From Stutzerimonas stutzeri (GTDB taxonomy: Bacteria; Pseudomonadota; Gammaproteobacteria; Pseudomonadales; Pseudomonadaceae), in the NCBI RefSeq assembly GCF_038561965.1, contig NZ_CP139348.1, positions 2,046,001-2,110,000 of the forward strand: a stretch of 64,000 nt of DNA. Reading direction: 5' to 3'. Made by a program: the position numbers and the translations under genes. Shown piece after piece: positions 23,936-32,067 of this stretch. A model generated the notes under the pieces. The model searched no databases, was not told where the DNA came from, and worked only from the letters and a program-made list of their open reading frames with translations. Within the stretch, counting starts at the first letter, position 1. The number at the start of each line of letters is the position of its first letter.

Positions 23936-24694
23936 CTAGTGTGAGTTGTGGCCGCCAATGAACTTGCTCAGGAACTGCCGCGTGCGTTCGTGCTGCGGTG
24001 TACTGAGCAGCTGTCTGGCGTCACCCTGTTCGACGATCACCCCGTCGTCGATGAAAATCGCCCTGTCGGCCACGTCCCGCGCAAAGCTCATCTCGTGCGT
24101 GACGATGACCATGGTGCGCTTTTCCTCGGCCAGACCGCGGATGGTGGCGAGCACTTCGCCGACCAATTCCGGATCGAGCGCCGAGGTCGGCTCGTCGAAC
24201 AGGATCACGTCCGGCTGCATGGCCAGGGCGCGGGCAATCGCCACGCGCTGTTGCTGGCCGCCGGAGAGGCGTCGGGGATAGGCGTCTTCTTTGCCATTGA
24301 GCCCCACTTTCGCGAGCATAGCGCGGCCGCGCTCGATCGCCTCGCTTCGCGGCTCCTTCTTCACCTGCACCGGGCCTTCGATGACGTTTTCCAGCGCGGT
24401 CCGATGGGGGAACAGGTTGAAGTTCTGGAACACGAAACCGACGTGCTGGCGCAGCTGACGGATCAGCCCCTGCTGCGTCTTGAGCGGCCGGTCCGCATCG
24501 ATGTGGATTTCGCCCACGCTGATCTGACCACCGCTGGGTTGCTCCAGCAGATTGAGGCAGCGCAGCAGGGTGGTCTTGCCCGAACCGCTGGGGCCGATGA
24601 TCGCCAGCACCTCGCCGGGCGCGATGTCCAGGTCGATGCCCTTGAGCACCGCCTGGCCCCTGAAGGATTTCTTCAGATTGCGCACGGCGATCAT
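23936..24694 (-). CDS. tcyN: Cystine/amino-acid ABC transporter, ATP-binding protein
   Basis: This 252-residue ATPase has Walker A (IIGPSGSGKTTLL), Q-loop (VFQNFNLFPH), signature LSGGQQQR, Walker B (VILFDEPTSALD) and H-loop (VIVTHEM). It belongs to the polar amino-acid uptake group. The order dcyD, binding protein, permease, ATPase matches the cystine system (TcyJLN/FliY-YecSC) of enterobacteria and pseudomonads. Its start overlaps the permease stop by one base. The last gene of the operon, it converges on the PhnB-like gene. Confidence 0.9.
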   Translation of the reverse strand: MIAVRNLKKSFRGQAVLKGIDLDIAPGEVLAIIGPSGSGKTTLLRCLNLLEQPSGGQISVGEIHIDADRPLKTQQGLIRQLRQHVGFVFQNFNLFPHRTALENVIEGPVQVKKEPRSEAIERGRAMLAKVGLNGKEDAYPRRLSGGQQQRVAIARALAMQPDVILFDEPTSALDPELVGEVLATIRGLAEEKRTMVIVTHEMSFARDVADRAIFIDDGVIVEQGDARQLLSTPQHERTRQFLSKFIGGHNSH

Positions 24695-25362
24695 CAGGCG
24701 TCCTGCTCGTGGCGGTTGACCCGGTGTTCCAGGCGCCCCTGGAAGTATGCCAGCACGCTGGCCAGCAACCAGTAGATCAGCGCAGCGGCCAGGTACATGG
24801 TGAAGATCTCGAAGGTGCGCGCGGTGATCAGCTGCGCCTGGCGAAACAGCTCCGGCACCTGGATGGTGGCAGCCAGGGCGGTGTCCTTGACCAGCGAGAT
24901 GAAACTGTTGCCCAGCGGGGGCAGGGCGGTGCGTGCGGCCTGCGGCAGGATGGCCCGGTACAGGGTCTGCGCGCGGCCCATGCCGATGCTCGCGGCCGCC
25001 TCCCACTGGCCACGGTCGATGGAGGCGATGGCGGCGCGCAGGATCTCGGCGGTGTAGGCCGCCATGTTCAGCGAAAAACCGATCAGGGCCGCCGGTAGCG
25101 GATCGAGCTGGATACCCAGTTGCGGCAGGCCGTAATAGATCATGAACAGCTGCACCAGCAGCGGCGTGCCGCGGAAGAACGACACGTAGACCCGCGCCAG
25201 CCACTGCAGCGGCCAGAACGCGTACAGCCGCAGCAGCGCCAAACCGAAGCCCATCAGCAGGCCGAAGAACATCCCACCCAGGCTCAGCACCACGGTCCAC
25301 CATGCGCCCTTCAGCAGGAAGGGCAGGGAGTCCAGGACCAGCTGCAGGCTGCCCTCGATCAT
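24694..25362 (-). CDS. tcyL: Cystine/amino-acid ABC transporter, permease
   Basis: This 222-residue inner-membrane protein has five to six hydrophobic segments and the HisM/GlnP-type signature FFRGTPLLVQLFMIYYGLPQLG plus the EAA-like loop EAAASIGMGRAQTLYRAILPQA that contacts the ATPase. It forms the channel for L-cystine import. It overlaps both neighbours by one to four bases, consistent with one transcript. Assignment to cystine rather than another polar amino acid rests on the dcyD neighbour. Confidence 0.9.
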   Translation of the reverse strand: MIEGSLQLVLDSLPFLLKGAWWTVVLSLGGMFFGLLMGFGLALLRLYAFWPLQWLARVYVSFFRGTPLLVQLFMIYYGLPQLGIQLDPLPAALIGFSLNMAAYTAEILRAAIASIDRGQWEAAASIGMGRAQTLYRAILPQAARTALPPLGNSFISLVKDTALAATIQVPELFRQAQLITARTFEIFTMYLAAALIYWLLASVLAYFQGRLEHRVNRHEQDA

Positions 25363-26153
25363 TGCGTGACGTCAGCCCCGAACCACTTCTCTGATAGCTC
25401 CTTGAGCGTGCCGTCGGCGCGCAGCCTGGCTATGGCTTCGTTAATGGCGGCGAGCAGCTGCGGGTTGCCCTTGCGCAGGGCAACGCCGGACTCCTGGCGG
25501 GAGAAGGCGTCACCGGCCACGGCCAGGCGATCGCCGGTATTCTCGACCATCTCGAAGGCGGCCAGTCGGTCGACCAGGATCACGTCGATGCGGCCGACGG
25601 CGAGGTCCTGGAACTTGGTCGGGTCATCGTCGTAGGTGCGGATATCGGCCTGTGGCACGTTCTCCTTCAGCCACTGCTCGTAGTTCGTACCCAGACCCAC
25701 CCCGACCTTCTTGCCGGCGAGGTCGGCCGGATTCCTGATGCTGTCCGCATCGGCCTTGCGGGTGAGCGCCTGGATGCCGGAGACGGTGTAGGGCGTGGAG
25801 AAGTCGTACTTCTGCTTGCGCTCCTCGGAGATGGTCACCTGGTTGATCACGACGTCCAGGCGCTTGGATTCCAAGGCGGCGAGGATGCCATCCCACTTGG
25901 TCGGCTGAAACTTGGCCTTGACCCCCAGTTCCTCAGCCAGCGCGTTGGCGAAGTCCACCTCGAAGCCGGTCAACTGGCCACCGGCATCCTGATAATTGAA
26001 AGGTGGATAGGTGCCTTCCAGGCCGACCTCGAGCACCTTATCGGCCTTGACCTCATCCAATAGGTCGGCCGCGAACACCGGCATGAACAGGCTTCCGAGC
26101 AGCAGGCTCAGACCTCCGAGCAGCAAATGGCGACGCAGGATCGCAAACGTCAT
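25359..26153 (-). CDS. tcyJ: Cystine-type periplasmic binding protein
   Basis: This 264-residue family 3 binding protein starts with a signal peptide (LLLGGLSLLLGSLFMPVFA, cleavage around residue 29) and continues with VGLEGTYPPFNYQDAGGQLTG, FQPTKWDGILAALESKRLDV and VNQVTISEERKQKYDF-like segments of the FliY/TcyJ group. It captures cystine in the periplasm for the permease. Stop and permease start overlap. The ATG at 26153 has AGGCC and GGAGG-like bases upstream (CCTGGAGGCCTGCC). Confidence 0.9.
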   Translation of the reverse strand: MTFAILRRHLLLGGLSLLLGSLFMPVFAADLLDEVKADKVLEVGLEGTYPPFNYQDAGGQLTGFEVDFANALAEELGVKAKFQPTKWDGILAALESKRLDVVINQVTISEERKQKYDFSTPYTVSGIQALTRKADADSIRNPADLAGKKVGVGLGTNYEQWLKENVPQADIRTYDDDPTKFQDLAVGRIDVILVDRLAAFEMVENTGDRLAVAGDAFSRQESGVALRKGNPQLLAAINEAIARLRADGTLKELSEKWFGADVTQ

Positions 26154-26258
26154 GGCAGGCCTCCAGGGGGAACGGAATGGTCACATAACTCTAACGATGG
26201 GCATTTATTCGACAAAATAATTAGAAGGCATCAGAGCCAACGCCATAGGAATATGGCG

Positions 26259-27263
26259 TTATGCACCCAGTGCCCATGGATAATAGGCGAACAATGCAGG
26301 GGCACCACCGGTGTGCAGGAACAGCAGCGGGCCCGTGCCGGGGAAGGCACCCTGGGCCAGGCCGCCGAGCAGTCCGGCGAAGGCTTTGCCGGTGTACACC
26401 GGATCGAGCAGCACGCCTTCCTGTTCGGCAAGCAGGCGAATCGCGGCCAGTGTGTCGGCATTCGGTTCACCGTAGCGCGGGGCGAAATACTGGTCCCACA
26501 GCTCGACCTGTAACCCCCCTGGTACCTCGACACCGAGCAGCTCGGCGGTGCGCTGCAGCAGCCCCTCGACCTTGGGCCGTTGTGTCGCCTCCGGGCGCGA
26601 CACGGTAACCCCGGCCACCCGGCTGCCGGGTCGGGCATGCTCCAGCGCTAGCGCCAGACCACTGTGGGTCCCGGCGCTGCCCGAGGCCAGCACCACGGCG
26701 GCAAAATCCTCGCCCGTGCCGTGCATCTGCTCAGCCAGCTCCAGGCCGGCGCGCACATAGCCCAACGCACCAAGCGCATTGGAGCCACCGATGGGCACCA
26801 CGTAGGGTTTGTGCCCGGCGCTGCGCAGACGCTCGGCGGCGGCCTGCAGCAACTCTTCGGCATTGTCCAGGTTGGTAACCGCTTCGATCTCGCAGCCGAA
26901 CAGGTCGAGCAGCAGACGATTGCCATTACCCAGGTAGTTGCCCTCGTCGGTGCCCAGCGAATTCTCCAGCAGGGCCAGGCAGCCAAGACCCAGCCTGGCC
27001 GCCAGGGCTGCGGTCTGACGCACGTGGTTGGACTGAATCGCACCGGCGGTTACCAGCATATCGGCGCCCAGAGCTAGCGCCTGGGCACCGAGGTATTCGA
27101 GCTTTCGCGCCTTGTTGCCACCGAACGCCAGCGGGGTGAGATCGTCACGCTTGATCCAGATATCCCGACCCAGGTGACGTGAAAGACGCGGTAGACGTTC
27201 CAGGGGTGTGGGGGCGGTAATCAATTCAAGGCGCGGGAAGCGGGCGAGGGCATCGGTGAGCAT
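26259..27263 (-). CDS. dcyD: D-cysteine desulfhydrase
   Basis: This 334-residue fold type II PLP enzyme has the cofactor lysine in AFGGNKARKLEYLG, SNHVRQTAALAARLGL next to the substrate site, and VPIGGSNALGALGYV and ASGSAGTHSGLALALEHARPG for phosphate binding. It aligns block by block with E. coli DcyD (RFPRLE...APTPLE). It splits D-cysteine to pyruvate, ammonia and sulphide. The start at 27263 gives the family N-terminus; an upstream ATG at 27308 would add 15 unlike residues. The cystine transporter genes follow on the same strand after about 105 bases. Confidence 0.93.
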   Translation of the reverse strand: MLTDALARFPRLELITAPTPLERLPRLSRHLGRDIWIKRDDLTPLAFGGNKARKLEYLGAQALALGADMLVTAGAIQSNHVRQTAALAARLGLGCLALLENSLGTDEGNYLGNGNRLLLDLFGCEIEAVTNLDNAEELLQAAAERLRSAGHKPYVVPIGGSNALGALGYVRAGLELAEQMHGTGEDFAAVVLASGSAGTHSGLALALEHARPGSRVAGVTVSRPEATQRPKVEGLLQRTAELLGVEVPGGLQVELWDQYFAPRYGEPNADTLAAIRLLAEQEGVLLDPVYTGKAFAGLLGGLAQGAFPGTGPLLFLHTGGAPALFAYYPWALGA

Positions 27264-27462
27264 CGGGCAGGCTTCTGAACAGAGATGAATCATCACTGTA
27301 GAAGGCAATTCAAAGCTGCACCAAGTCGATATTGGCGGAGTGCTGACAAGCTGCGCATGCTAGGCGGCTTCCCAGTTCTCTGTGGAGCCTTGCTATCCTT
27401 CGGTCGCTACACCAGAGCCTCGGCGACGCCGTGGCAGACTCACCCGTCTCAGGAGAACCTGT

Positions 27463-28140
27463 GTGGCTCGCGTTGACTTAGACGTTCCGTTTGCCGAGAA
27501 GGACGAGGCAAAAGCGGTTGGAGCCCGTTGGGATCCGCAGGCCAAGACCTGGTATGTCCCCGAGGGCAAGGAAACGACTCCCTTTGCGAGATGGCTCCGC
27601 CAGCAAGGCGATGCAGACTTGGCGAATGAGCCGGAATTCAAAATCCGGTCGCCTTGGTACTTCCTTGTTGAGTCGTCATCGCACTGTTGGAAATGCGGCA
27701 GCCCGACACAGGTGCATGCGTTCATGCTGCCGGAGGATCACGAGCAGTTCGAGTACGCAGACGAGGACGATGAGGCGTTTACCCTAGCCAGTCCCCGCGG
27801 TTACTGGATGCGCCAGGGGGAGGTGGGAACGGTGTCGAATGTGTATGGCTTGTCGCCGAAGGTAGTGACGCAGCTTCGGTCCCATACGCCCCGCTATAGG
27901 CCTGCCTACAGCCAACAGGCCGGGGCTACCTACTACATGAATCACTGCAAGCACTGCGGGGCCAAGCTGGGTGACTTCTATATGCACTCAGAGCCGGGTG
28001 GTGCGTTCTTTCCAATGTCGGCTGCCGACGCAAGCAAGATGATCCTGCGCAAGGTCGACGCGCCGTTCGAGGCGAATGGCAGTGTGGGATATGCATCGGA
28101 GAATTTCGTCGAGTTCATGCAGCACAAGGATGACCAGTGA
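27463..28140 (+). CDS. DUF5710-domain protein with zinc-ribbon cysteines
   Basis: This 225-residue protein starts at a GTG after AGGAGAACCT. The first 40 residues (DVPFAEKDEAKAVGARWDPQ then AKTWYVPEG) are a DUF5710 domain, a small module common in TraC-like primases and phage proteins. Further on, CWKCG near residue 65 and HCKHCGAKLGD near residue 165 form CxxC pairs of a probable split zinc ribbon. The function is unknown. It is followed by two other genes of unknown function on the same strand, all with good starts, in an accessory block. Confidence 0.8.
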   Translation: MARVDLDVPFAEKDEAKAVGARWDPQAKTWYVPEGKETTPFARWLRQQGDADLANEPEFKIRSPWYFLVESSSHCWKCGSPTQVHAFMLPEDHEQFEYADEDDEAFTLASPRGYWMRQGEVGTVSNVYGLSPKVVTQLRSHTPRYRPAYSQQAGATYYMNHCKHCGAKLGDFYMHSEPGGAFFPMSAADASKMILRKVDAPFEANGSVGYASENFVEFMQHKDDQ

Positions 28141-28165
28141 GTGCCAAGCATCGAGGTAGCGCTAC

Positions 28166-28711
28166 ATGAGCTATGGGTTAGAAGACGCTTCAGGGGGAAG
28201 CAACGAAGAGGTCGTCGAGCTGCTGCGCCAGGCCAAGCTGATCGCGGTGCGTTATCGCCAGCTCACCGGTAAACCGTTGGGTATTACAGGAGAAGTGGCA
28301 GAGTTCGAGGCGGCCGCCATTCTTGGTTTGGATCTGCACGCGGCTCGGACCGCGGGCTATGACGCAACCGAGATGCGAGACGGGAAGCCCGTTCGGGTGC
28401 AAATAAAAGGTCGATGCATCGCTGACCCGAAGCGCGTAACGGGGCGGGTCGGAAAGATCGATCTCAGGCAACCTTTCGATACCGTACTGCTGGTCCTACT
28501 GGACATGGACCTGAATGCGCTTGCGATGTACGAAGCGGAGCGTGTTGCTGTCGAGGCACTACTCACCAAGCCAGGATCAAAAGCCCGCAATGAGCGCGGA
28601 TCGGTTGGCATTAATCAGTTCAAAGCGATCAGTACGGTCCGTTGGGCAAAGAACAGCGTTCCGCAGATTCCAGGCGAGCATTTGGCAGGTGTTTGGGCTC
28701 TGCAGCCCTAG
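28166..28711 (+). CDS. Predicted PD-(D/E)XK-like protein (DUF6998-like)
   Basis: The 181-residue protein has an N-terminal helix, then GEVAEFEAAAILGLDLH followed by AGYDATEMRDGKPVRVQIKGR at about residues 64-84. The order E...D-x(n)-QIKG matches the core of PD-(D/E)XK nucleases, with D and QxK as the metal and catalytic residues. DUF6998 proteins have this shape. It could be a nuclease or an inactive relative. It starts 26 bases after the DUF5710 gene, so the two may form an operon. The biological role is not known. Confidence 0.65.
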   Translation: MSYGLEDASGGSNEEVVELLRQAKLIAVRYRQLTGKPLGITGEVAEFEAAAILGLDLHAARTAGYDATEMRDGKPVRVQIKGRCIADPKRVTGRVGKIDLRQPFDTVLLVLLDMDLNALAMYEAERVAVEALLTKPGSKARNERGSVGINQFKAISTVRWAKNSVPQIPGEHLAGVWALQP

Positions 28712-28952
28712 CCGGACATATCTCCGACTTCCAGAGAAGACCGAGTGCGGTAGCTAGGTCTAAGCCCACGGCGAGGTTGCGAGCACTGAACCTATTTGTT
28801 AGATTTGGCCTGCGCTGGGTAGGCGCAACTCACCCGTCAGTGGCAGCTGGAAATCGGCACTACCCTGTAACACCACGCGTAAGGCCAAGGTTTCCTCTGG
28901 TCCCTCAGCAACGTAGGCGGGTGGCGTATGCAGAAGGGGCGAGGATAAAACC

Positions 28953-30266
28953 ATGCGCCATCTTTCAAGTTCCGCACTTCCTTCATCTCTATCTGGCCTC
29001 AAGCGACTGGCGAAGTCGATCCGTAGGCAACAAGAGATTCCTCATTTCCAAGCGCTTAACCAGGCCGCCCAAAACTGCGGCTATCAAGACTATCACCATG
29101 CGCGGCGTGTCCTGGAGCGACTGCTCGCAGGCGACCTGCCTTCGGAGCGAAGCAATAGCATCTACCTTTCGGCCTACTGGCGCGACAGGTCGGCCAAGCC
29201 ATTCCAGTGGGGTTTGGAAACGCTGAAGATTGAATTGCCCAGTCCGCTGCATGCAATCGTCAAGAAGCACCAGTGCGGTAGTGCCCGGAACCTTGAGGCC
29301 TTTTACATCGAGTTCGAAGATCACCTTGAGATGCGTGGGGATGTGGATTCTCAAGGACGAGCGCGTGAGCTGCTATGCCGAGCCGCGTTGACCCTTCAGT
29401 TCATGGAGGCGACTGGTCTGCGTCCGGCAACAACCAAGCTTCAGCGGAAGGGGATGCTGGCCGTCGATGAATTTCCTAAGCGTGATCATCTGTCACGCTG
29501 GGTGGCTCCATCTGGTCAGTGGGTCGCTCTAGACGAGCCCTATGATCACGTGACCGAACCAAGCGTGATGGCCGCGCGAGCGGCCTGGGTGGAGAGCCGC
29601 GGACTGTTCTGGGCTCGACCAACGTGGAGTGGGCTTTATTACCCTAACCACGCGGTCCCCCATCTAATCTGCGCCGACAAAGGGCTACTGCAGCAAGTGG
29701 TAAAGACGATCGAGGCCATGCCTGATATCGTGTGTCTTGACGCGGATAAGTGGCAGGGCACCACTGCTGACTACCGCTCACAGTTCGTGAGTCCGGCCCG
29801 CGAGGCTGCAGGTGCTAAGCGGAAGTCTCGTCCTGGTACGACCTATGGGGCTAGCAAAAACGCGATTGAATACTGGCGCCGCCCAGGCTTCAAGCCGCTG
29901 TGGCGCCCCTATCCGTCCATGCACTTGGCTGATCACGTTGCGTTGGGCAAAATCTTCCAGAGGCTGAGAGTTTCAGGTCTCCGCATCGATGCTTACGACA
30001 TGCTCGGTGGCATTCGGTCCGAGCTCGAAGACTGGATGGTGGCGGAAAACTCCTGGGGCAATCGGAAGTGCACCAGGGATGAAGAGGATGCGTACTACAG
30101 CGGGATTGAGTTCGCGCGGTACCGGACAGCCAGAGAGCAGCTGAGGGCTGTCGATCGAGTCCATGCCATTCTGACCCGGTCGTATCTCGATTGCGCCCCC
30201 CTGCGTAAGATGCTTCAACGCCTAGATGCTGCACGCGCTGTAGTGGCGGCATCCGTCGGGTCGTAG
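28953..30266 (+). CDS. DUF5623-like hypothetical protein
   Basis: This 437-residue soluble protein resembles the DUF5623 family: an N-terminal LSGLKRLAKSIRRQQEIPHF followed by the QALNQAAQNCGYQDYHHARR motif (also found in other mobile-element proteins as a short helical domain), and a long body with conserved aromatic residues (WARPTWSGLYYPNHAVPHLI). No catalytic motif stands out. GCGAGGATAAAACC precedes the ATG. Members occur in ICEs and genomic islands. Function unknown. Confidence 0.7.
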   Translation: MRHLSSSALPSSLSGLKRLAKSIRRQQEIPHFQALNQAAQNCGYQDYHHARRVLERLLAGDLPSERSNSIYLSAYWRDRSAKPFQWGLETLKIELPSPLHAIVKKHQCGSARNLEAFYIEFEDHLEMRGDVDSQGRARELLCRAALTLQFMEATGLRPATTKLQRKGMLAVDEFPKRDHLSRWVAPSGQWVALDEPYDHVTEPSVMAARAAWVESRGLFWARPTWSGLYYPNHAVPHLICADKGLLQQVVKTIEAMPDIVCLDADKWQGTTADYRSQFVSPAREAAGAKRKSRPGTTYGASKNAIEYWRRPGFKPLWRPYPSMHLADHVALGKIFQRLRVSGLRIDAYDMLGGIRSELEDWMVAENSWGNRKCTRDEEDAYYSGIEFARYRTAREQLRAVDRVHAILTRSYLDCAPLRKMLQRLDAARAVVAASVGS

Positions 30267-30278
30267 CGACGAATACCC

Positions 30279-30327
30279 AGAAGGAGGTTAGCCTCCTTCT
30301 GCTCTCTGCGGGAGCCAGCAGAGAGCA
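30279..30327. terminator. Two tandem hairpins after the DUF5623 gene
   Basis: AGAAGGAGG/CCTCCTTCT (30279-30287 with 30292-30300, 4-base loop) is followed directly by TGCTCTCTGC/GCAGAGAGCA (30300-30309 with 30318-30327, 8-base loop). Both stems are perfect. There is no T-run, so this is either a Rho-dependent-type 3' end or a processed RNA structure. It lies between the convergent DUF5623 and luxR genes, where a bidirectional terminator would be expected. Confidence 0.6.
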
Positions 30328-30398
30328 AAGCAGGCGTCGATAGGCGCTTAGTGTTCGATGAGTCTTGGTGACCGAGCAACCCACAGCTAACCTATGTG

Positions 30399-31121
30399 TT
30401 AGAGAAGCCCTAGCGCAGTTGCCATCGCCACGGCCGCCGCAATGTTGCGAGCACCGAGCTTGCACATGGCGTTCTCCTGGTGGAAGCGAACGGTCCGCGG
30501 CCGCAAGCTCAGTATCACGGCAATCTCCTCCTGCCCCTTGCCGCGCGATGCCCAGAGCAGACACTCGCGTTCACGCCGTGTCAGCGATCGATATCGGCAA
30601 CCCACCACCAAATGGCCGACCCGCAGGTGTAGCGTCGTGGCAACGCCCGACAGCAAAAGCGCATCGCGAATACAGATGTCTCTTCTATGATCACTTTCCA
30701 CCGCCTGGCTGATGCTGAGCAACGCGAGCTGCTCGCCGCGCACATGGACCGGGATTGAGGCGCCCCGACAAACATCGATGCCATGCCGCCTGGCGCAGGC
30801 CAGGAACGCTGCGTCAGCCGAGCAGCACGAAGCCTGCACACTCACGTCCCGCCAAAGGAAGGGAAACGCATTACACCGCGCATGACGCACAAACGGATCT
30901 ATGCACTGATAGCCTTGCGTGCGATACAGCTGCTGCCAGCAACCGTGATGGTTCGAGACGAGCAGGGGAGACGCACCCAGCACGGCGCTCTCCACCCGAA
31001 CGAAGGCATATTGCTCGATACCCAGACCGGCAAAGAGCCTGCCCAACACAGTCCGCAGATCATTCAGCGAATCCGTCTCGGACAGCTCATGCACCGCACG
31101 CCTGATCAGCTCCAGTTTCAC
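30399..31121 (-). CDS. LuxR-type regulator with autoinducer-binding domain (LuxR solo)
   Basis: This 240-residue protein has the AHL-binding domain shape in the N-terminal part (CWQQLYRTQGYQCIDPFVRHA, then FPFLWRDV), where W, Y, D and P match the conserved ligand-pocket residues. The C-terminal HTH (LTRRERECLLWASRGKGQEE then RPRTVRFHQENAMCKLGARN) is a clear GerE/LuxR domain. No luxI synthase is present, so it is a solo that may answer to host or exogenous signals. A GTG at 31121 after CGGAGACTTGGC gives the usual length; the long frame to 31253 is unlikely. Confidence 0.88.
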   Translation of the reverse strand: MKLELIRRAVHELSETDSLNDLRTVLGRLFAGLGIEQYAFVRVESAVLGASPLLVSNHHGCWQQLYRTQGYQCIDPFVRHARCNAFPFLWRDVSVQASCCSADAAFLACARRHGIDVCRGASIPVHVRGEQLALLSISQAVESDHRRDICIRDALLLSGVATTLHLRVGHLVVGCRYRSLTRRERECLLWASRGKGQEEIAVILSLRPRTVRFHQENAMCKLGARNIAAAVAMATALGLL

Positions 31122-31306
31122 GCCAAGTCTCCGGAAGCAATCACCCAAGGCAAACGTCAAGGCGAAACGATCAGCCTCCCCAAAACGACAAGAAGCCAAA
31201 AGGCACTGAGGCGTAACAGGGCAAACGACGCAAACAGCGCGATGAGCCCACACCGAGGACCAACGATAGGATCAGAGCGGGCCGCCCAAGCGGACGGCCC
31301 AACGGC

Positions 31307-31573
31307 TCAGGCTTGCGCCGATTCCGTCCCGAATGCCCGTCGATACAGCACGACCATCTCGTCGAGCAGTTCCTGGGCCGCATAGCCCAGCAGACGCGCA
31401 CGCAGGTCAAGGGTCTGCACGCCCTCGTCCTCGGTCAGCTGAAGCAAAAGGCCCCGGATCATCTCGACACGCATCTCCGCCTCGGCCAATGGACCGGAAG
31501 ACGAAACGGCAGTCGAACAACGCAAGGGGGCAGTGGAAGGAAAGGCCAGGAGATTGGAAGGATGTTCAGTCAT
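31307..31573 (-). CDS. Small hypothetical protein behind an Ash-like leader
   Basis: This 88-residue protein has a variable, serine-rich N-terminal third and a helical C-terminal part (AEMRVEMIRGLLLQLTEDEG then LRARLLGYAAQELLDEMVVL). No family is recognised, though short proteins of this composition are common in Pseudomonas islands. The start at 31573 overlaps the stop of a 32-codon upstream frame, which suggests coupled translation. It is transcribed toward the LuxR solo. Confidence 0.55.
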   Translation of the reverse strand: MTEHPSNLLAFPSTAPLRCSTAVSSSGPLAEAEMRVEMIRGLLLQLTEDEGVQTLDLRARLLGYAAQELLDEMVVLYRRAFGTESAQA

Positions 31574-31664
31574 GGCCCACCTCGCAGCGCGAAGTGACAA
31601 CATAACGGTCAGACAACGACGAAGCGACAGGGTGGGGCGCGGGCGTAAAAAGGAGGTAGTGCAT
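31566..31664 (-). CDS. Short upstream reading frame (32 codons), leader-like
   Basis: An ATG at 31664 preceded by AAGGAGCACAAGCAG opens a 32-residue frame (MHYLLFTPAPHPVASSLSDR...) whose TGA overlaps the ATG of the next gene (CCATGACTGA). The spacing between AAGGAG and ATG is somewhat long. It looks like a leader peptide that couples translation of the 88-residue protein. No homologue is known to me. Confidence 0.4.
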   Translation of the reverse strand: MHYLLFTPAPHPVASSLSDRYVVTSRCEVGHD

Positions 31665-31711
31665 TCTGCTTGTGCTCCTTGGTTTGATTAAGGAGCCGTC
31701 ACCCGCCGTTG

Positions 31712-31903
31712 CTACGCGGTTATGGGTGGCGGACCGCACGGGGGTAGCAAACCGGAAACCAAGGGAACCGGCCAGGCCGAAGCCTGCCCCGCACGGCCCG
31801 CCATAGCGTCGCCACAGCGCAGTGCAAAACACTGACTGTGCGCTACGGCGCAACCGCGCCCTGGTTTTCTCAGGTTGCTACACCCGGCCGTGGGATTTAC
31901 CAC
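31712..31903 (-). other. Ash-family-like leader sequence (P4-type)
   Basis: This 63-codon frame reads MVNPTAGCSNLRKPGRGC then AHSQCFALRCGDAMAGRAGQ and AWPVPLVSGLLPPCGPPP, the pattern of Ash-like peptides found upstream of small genes in P4-like satellites and islands. In P4 the corresponding region encodes structured immunity RNA and may not act as protein. The DNA conservation of such leaders suggests an RNA role. The 32-codon frame and the 88-residue gene follow on the same strand. Confidence 0.4.
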
Positions 31904-32067
31904 GACGCGGACAGTCTAGCGCGGGGAATTGGAAGGCGACAAGCGTGCAGGCGTACGCATTCGTAAGGCCTTAGGCCGGGGCTGTGCCGAATGCCTAAGT
32001 GCTTTGCGCGTAAACGATTGATAGTCTGCAGAAGCATCAAGCGACAGAATCAGCTCTTCGTTAATCT
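31904..32067. other. Short gene-free interval left of the AT-rich island
   Basis: No gene is seen. Base composition falls from GC-rich to AT-rich across this stretch, which makes it the left edge of the island at 32.1-39.7 kb. No clear terminal repeat was found by eye. Confidence 0.4.

Noticed and set aside
24700..25303. Extended frame that would fuse the ATPase to upstream sequence
   Set aside because: The upstream part is a shadow of the permease gene in another frame; the real ATPase start is at 24694.
28712..28952. Extra frames between the PD-(D/E)XK-like and DUF5623 genes
   Set aside because: They are extensions of neighbouring frames without start signals; treated as intergenic.
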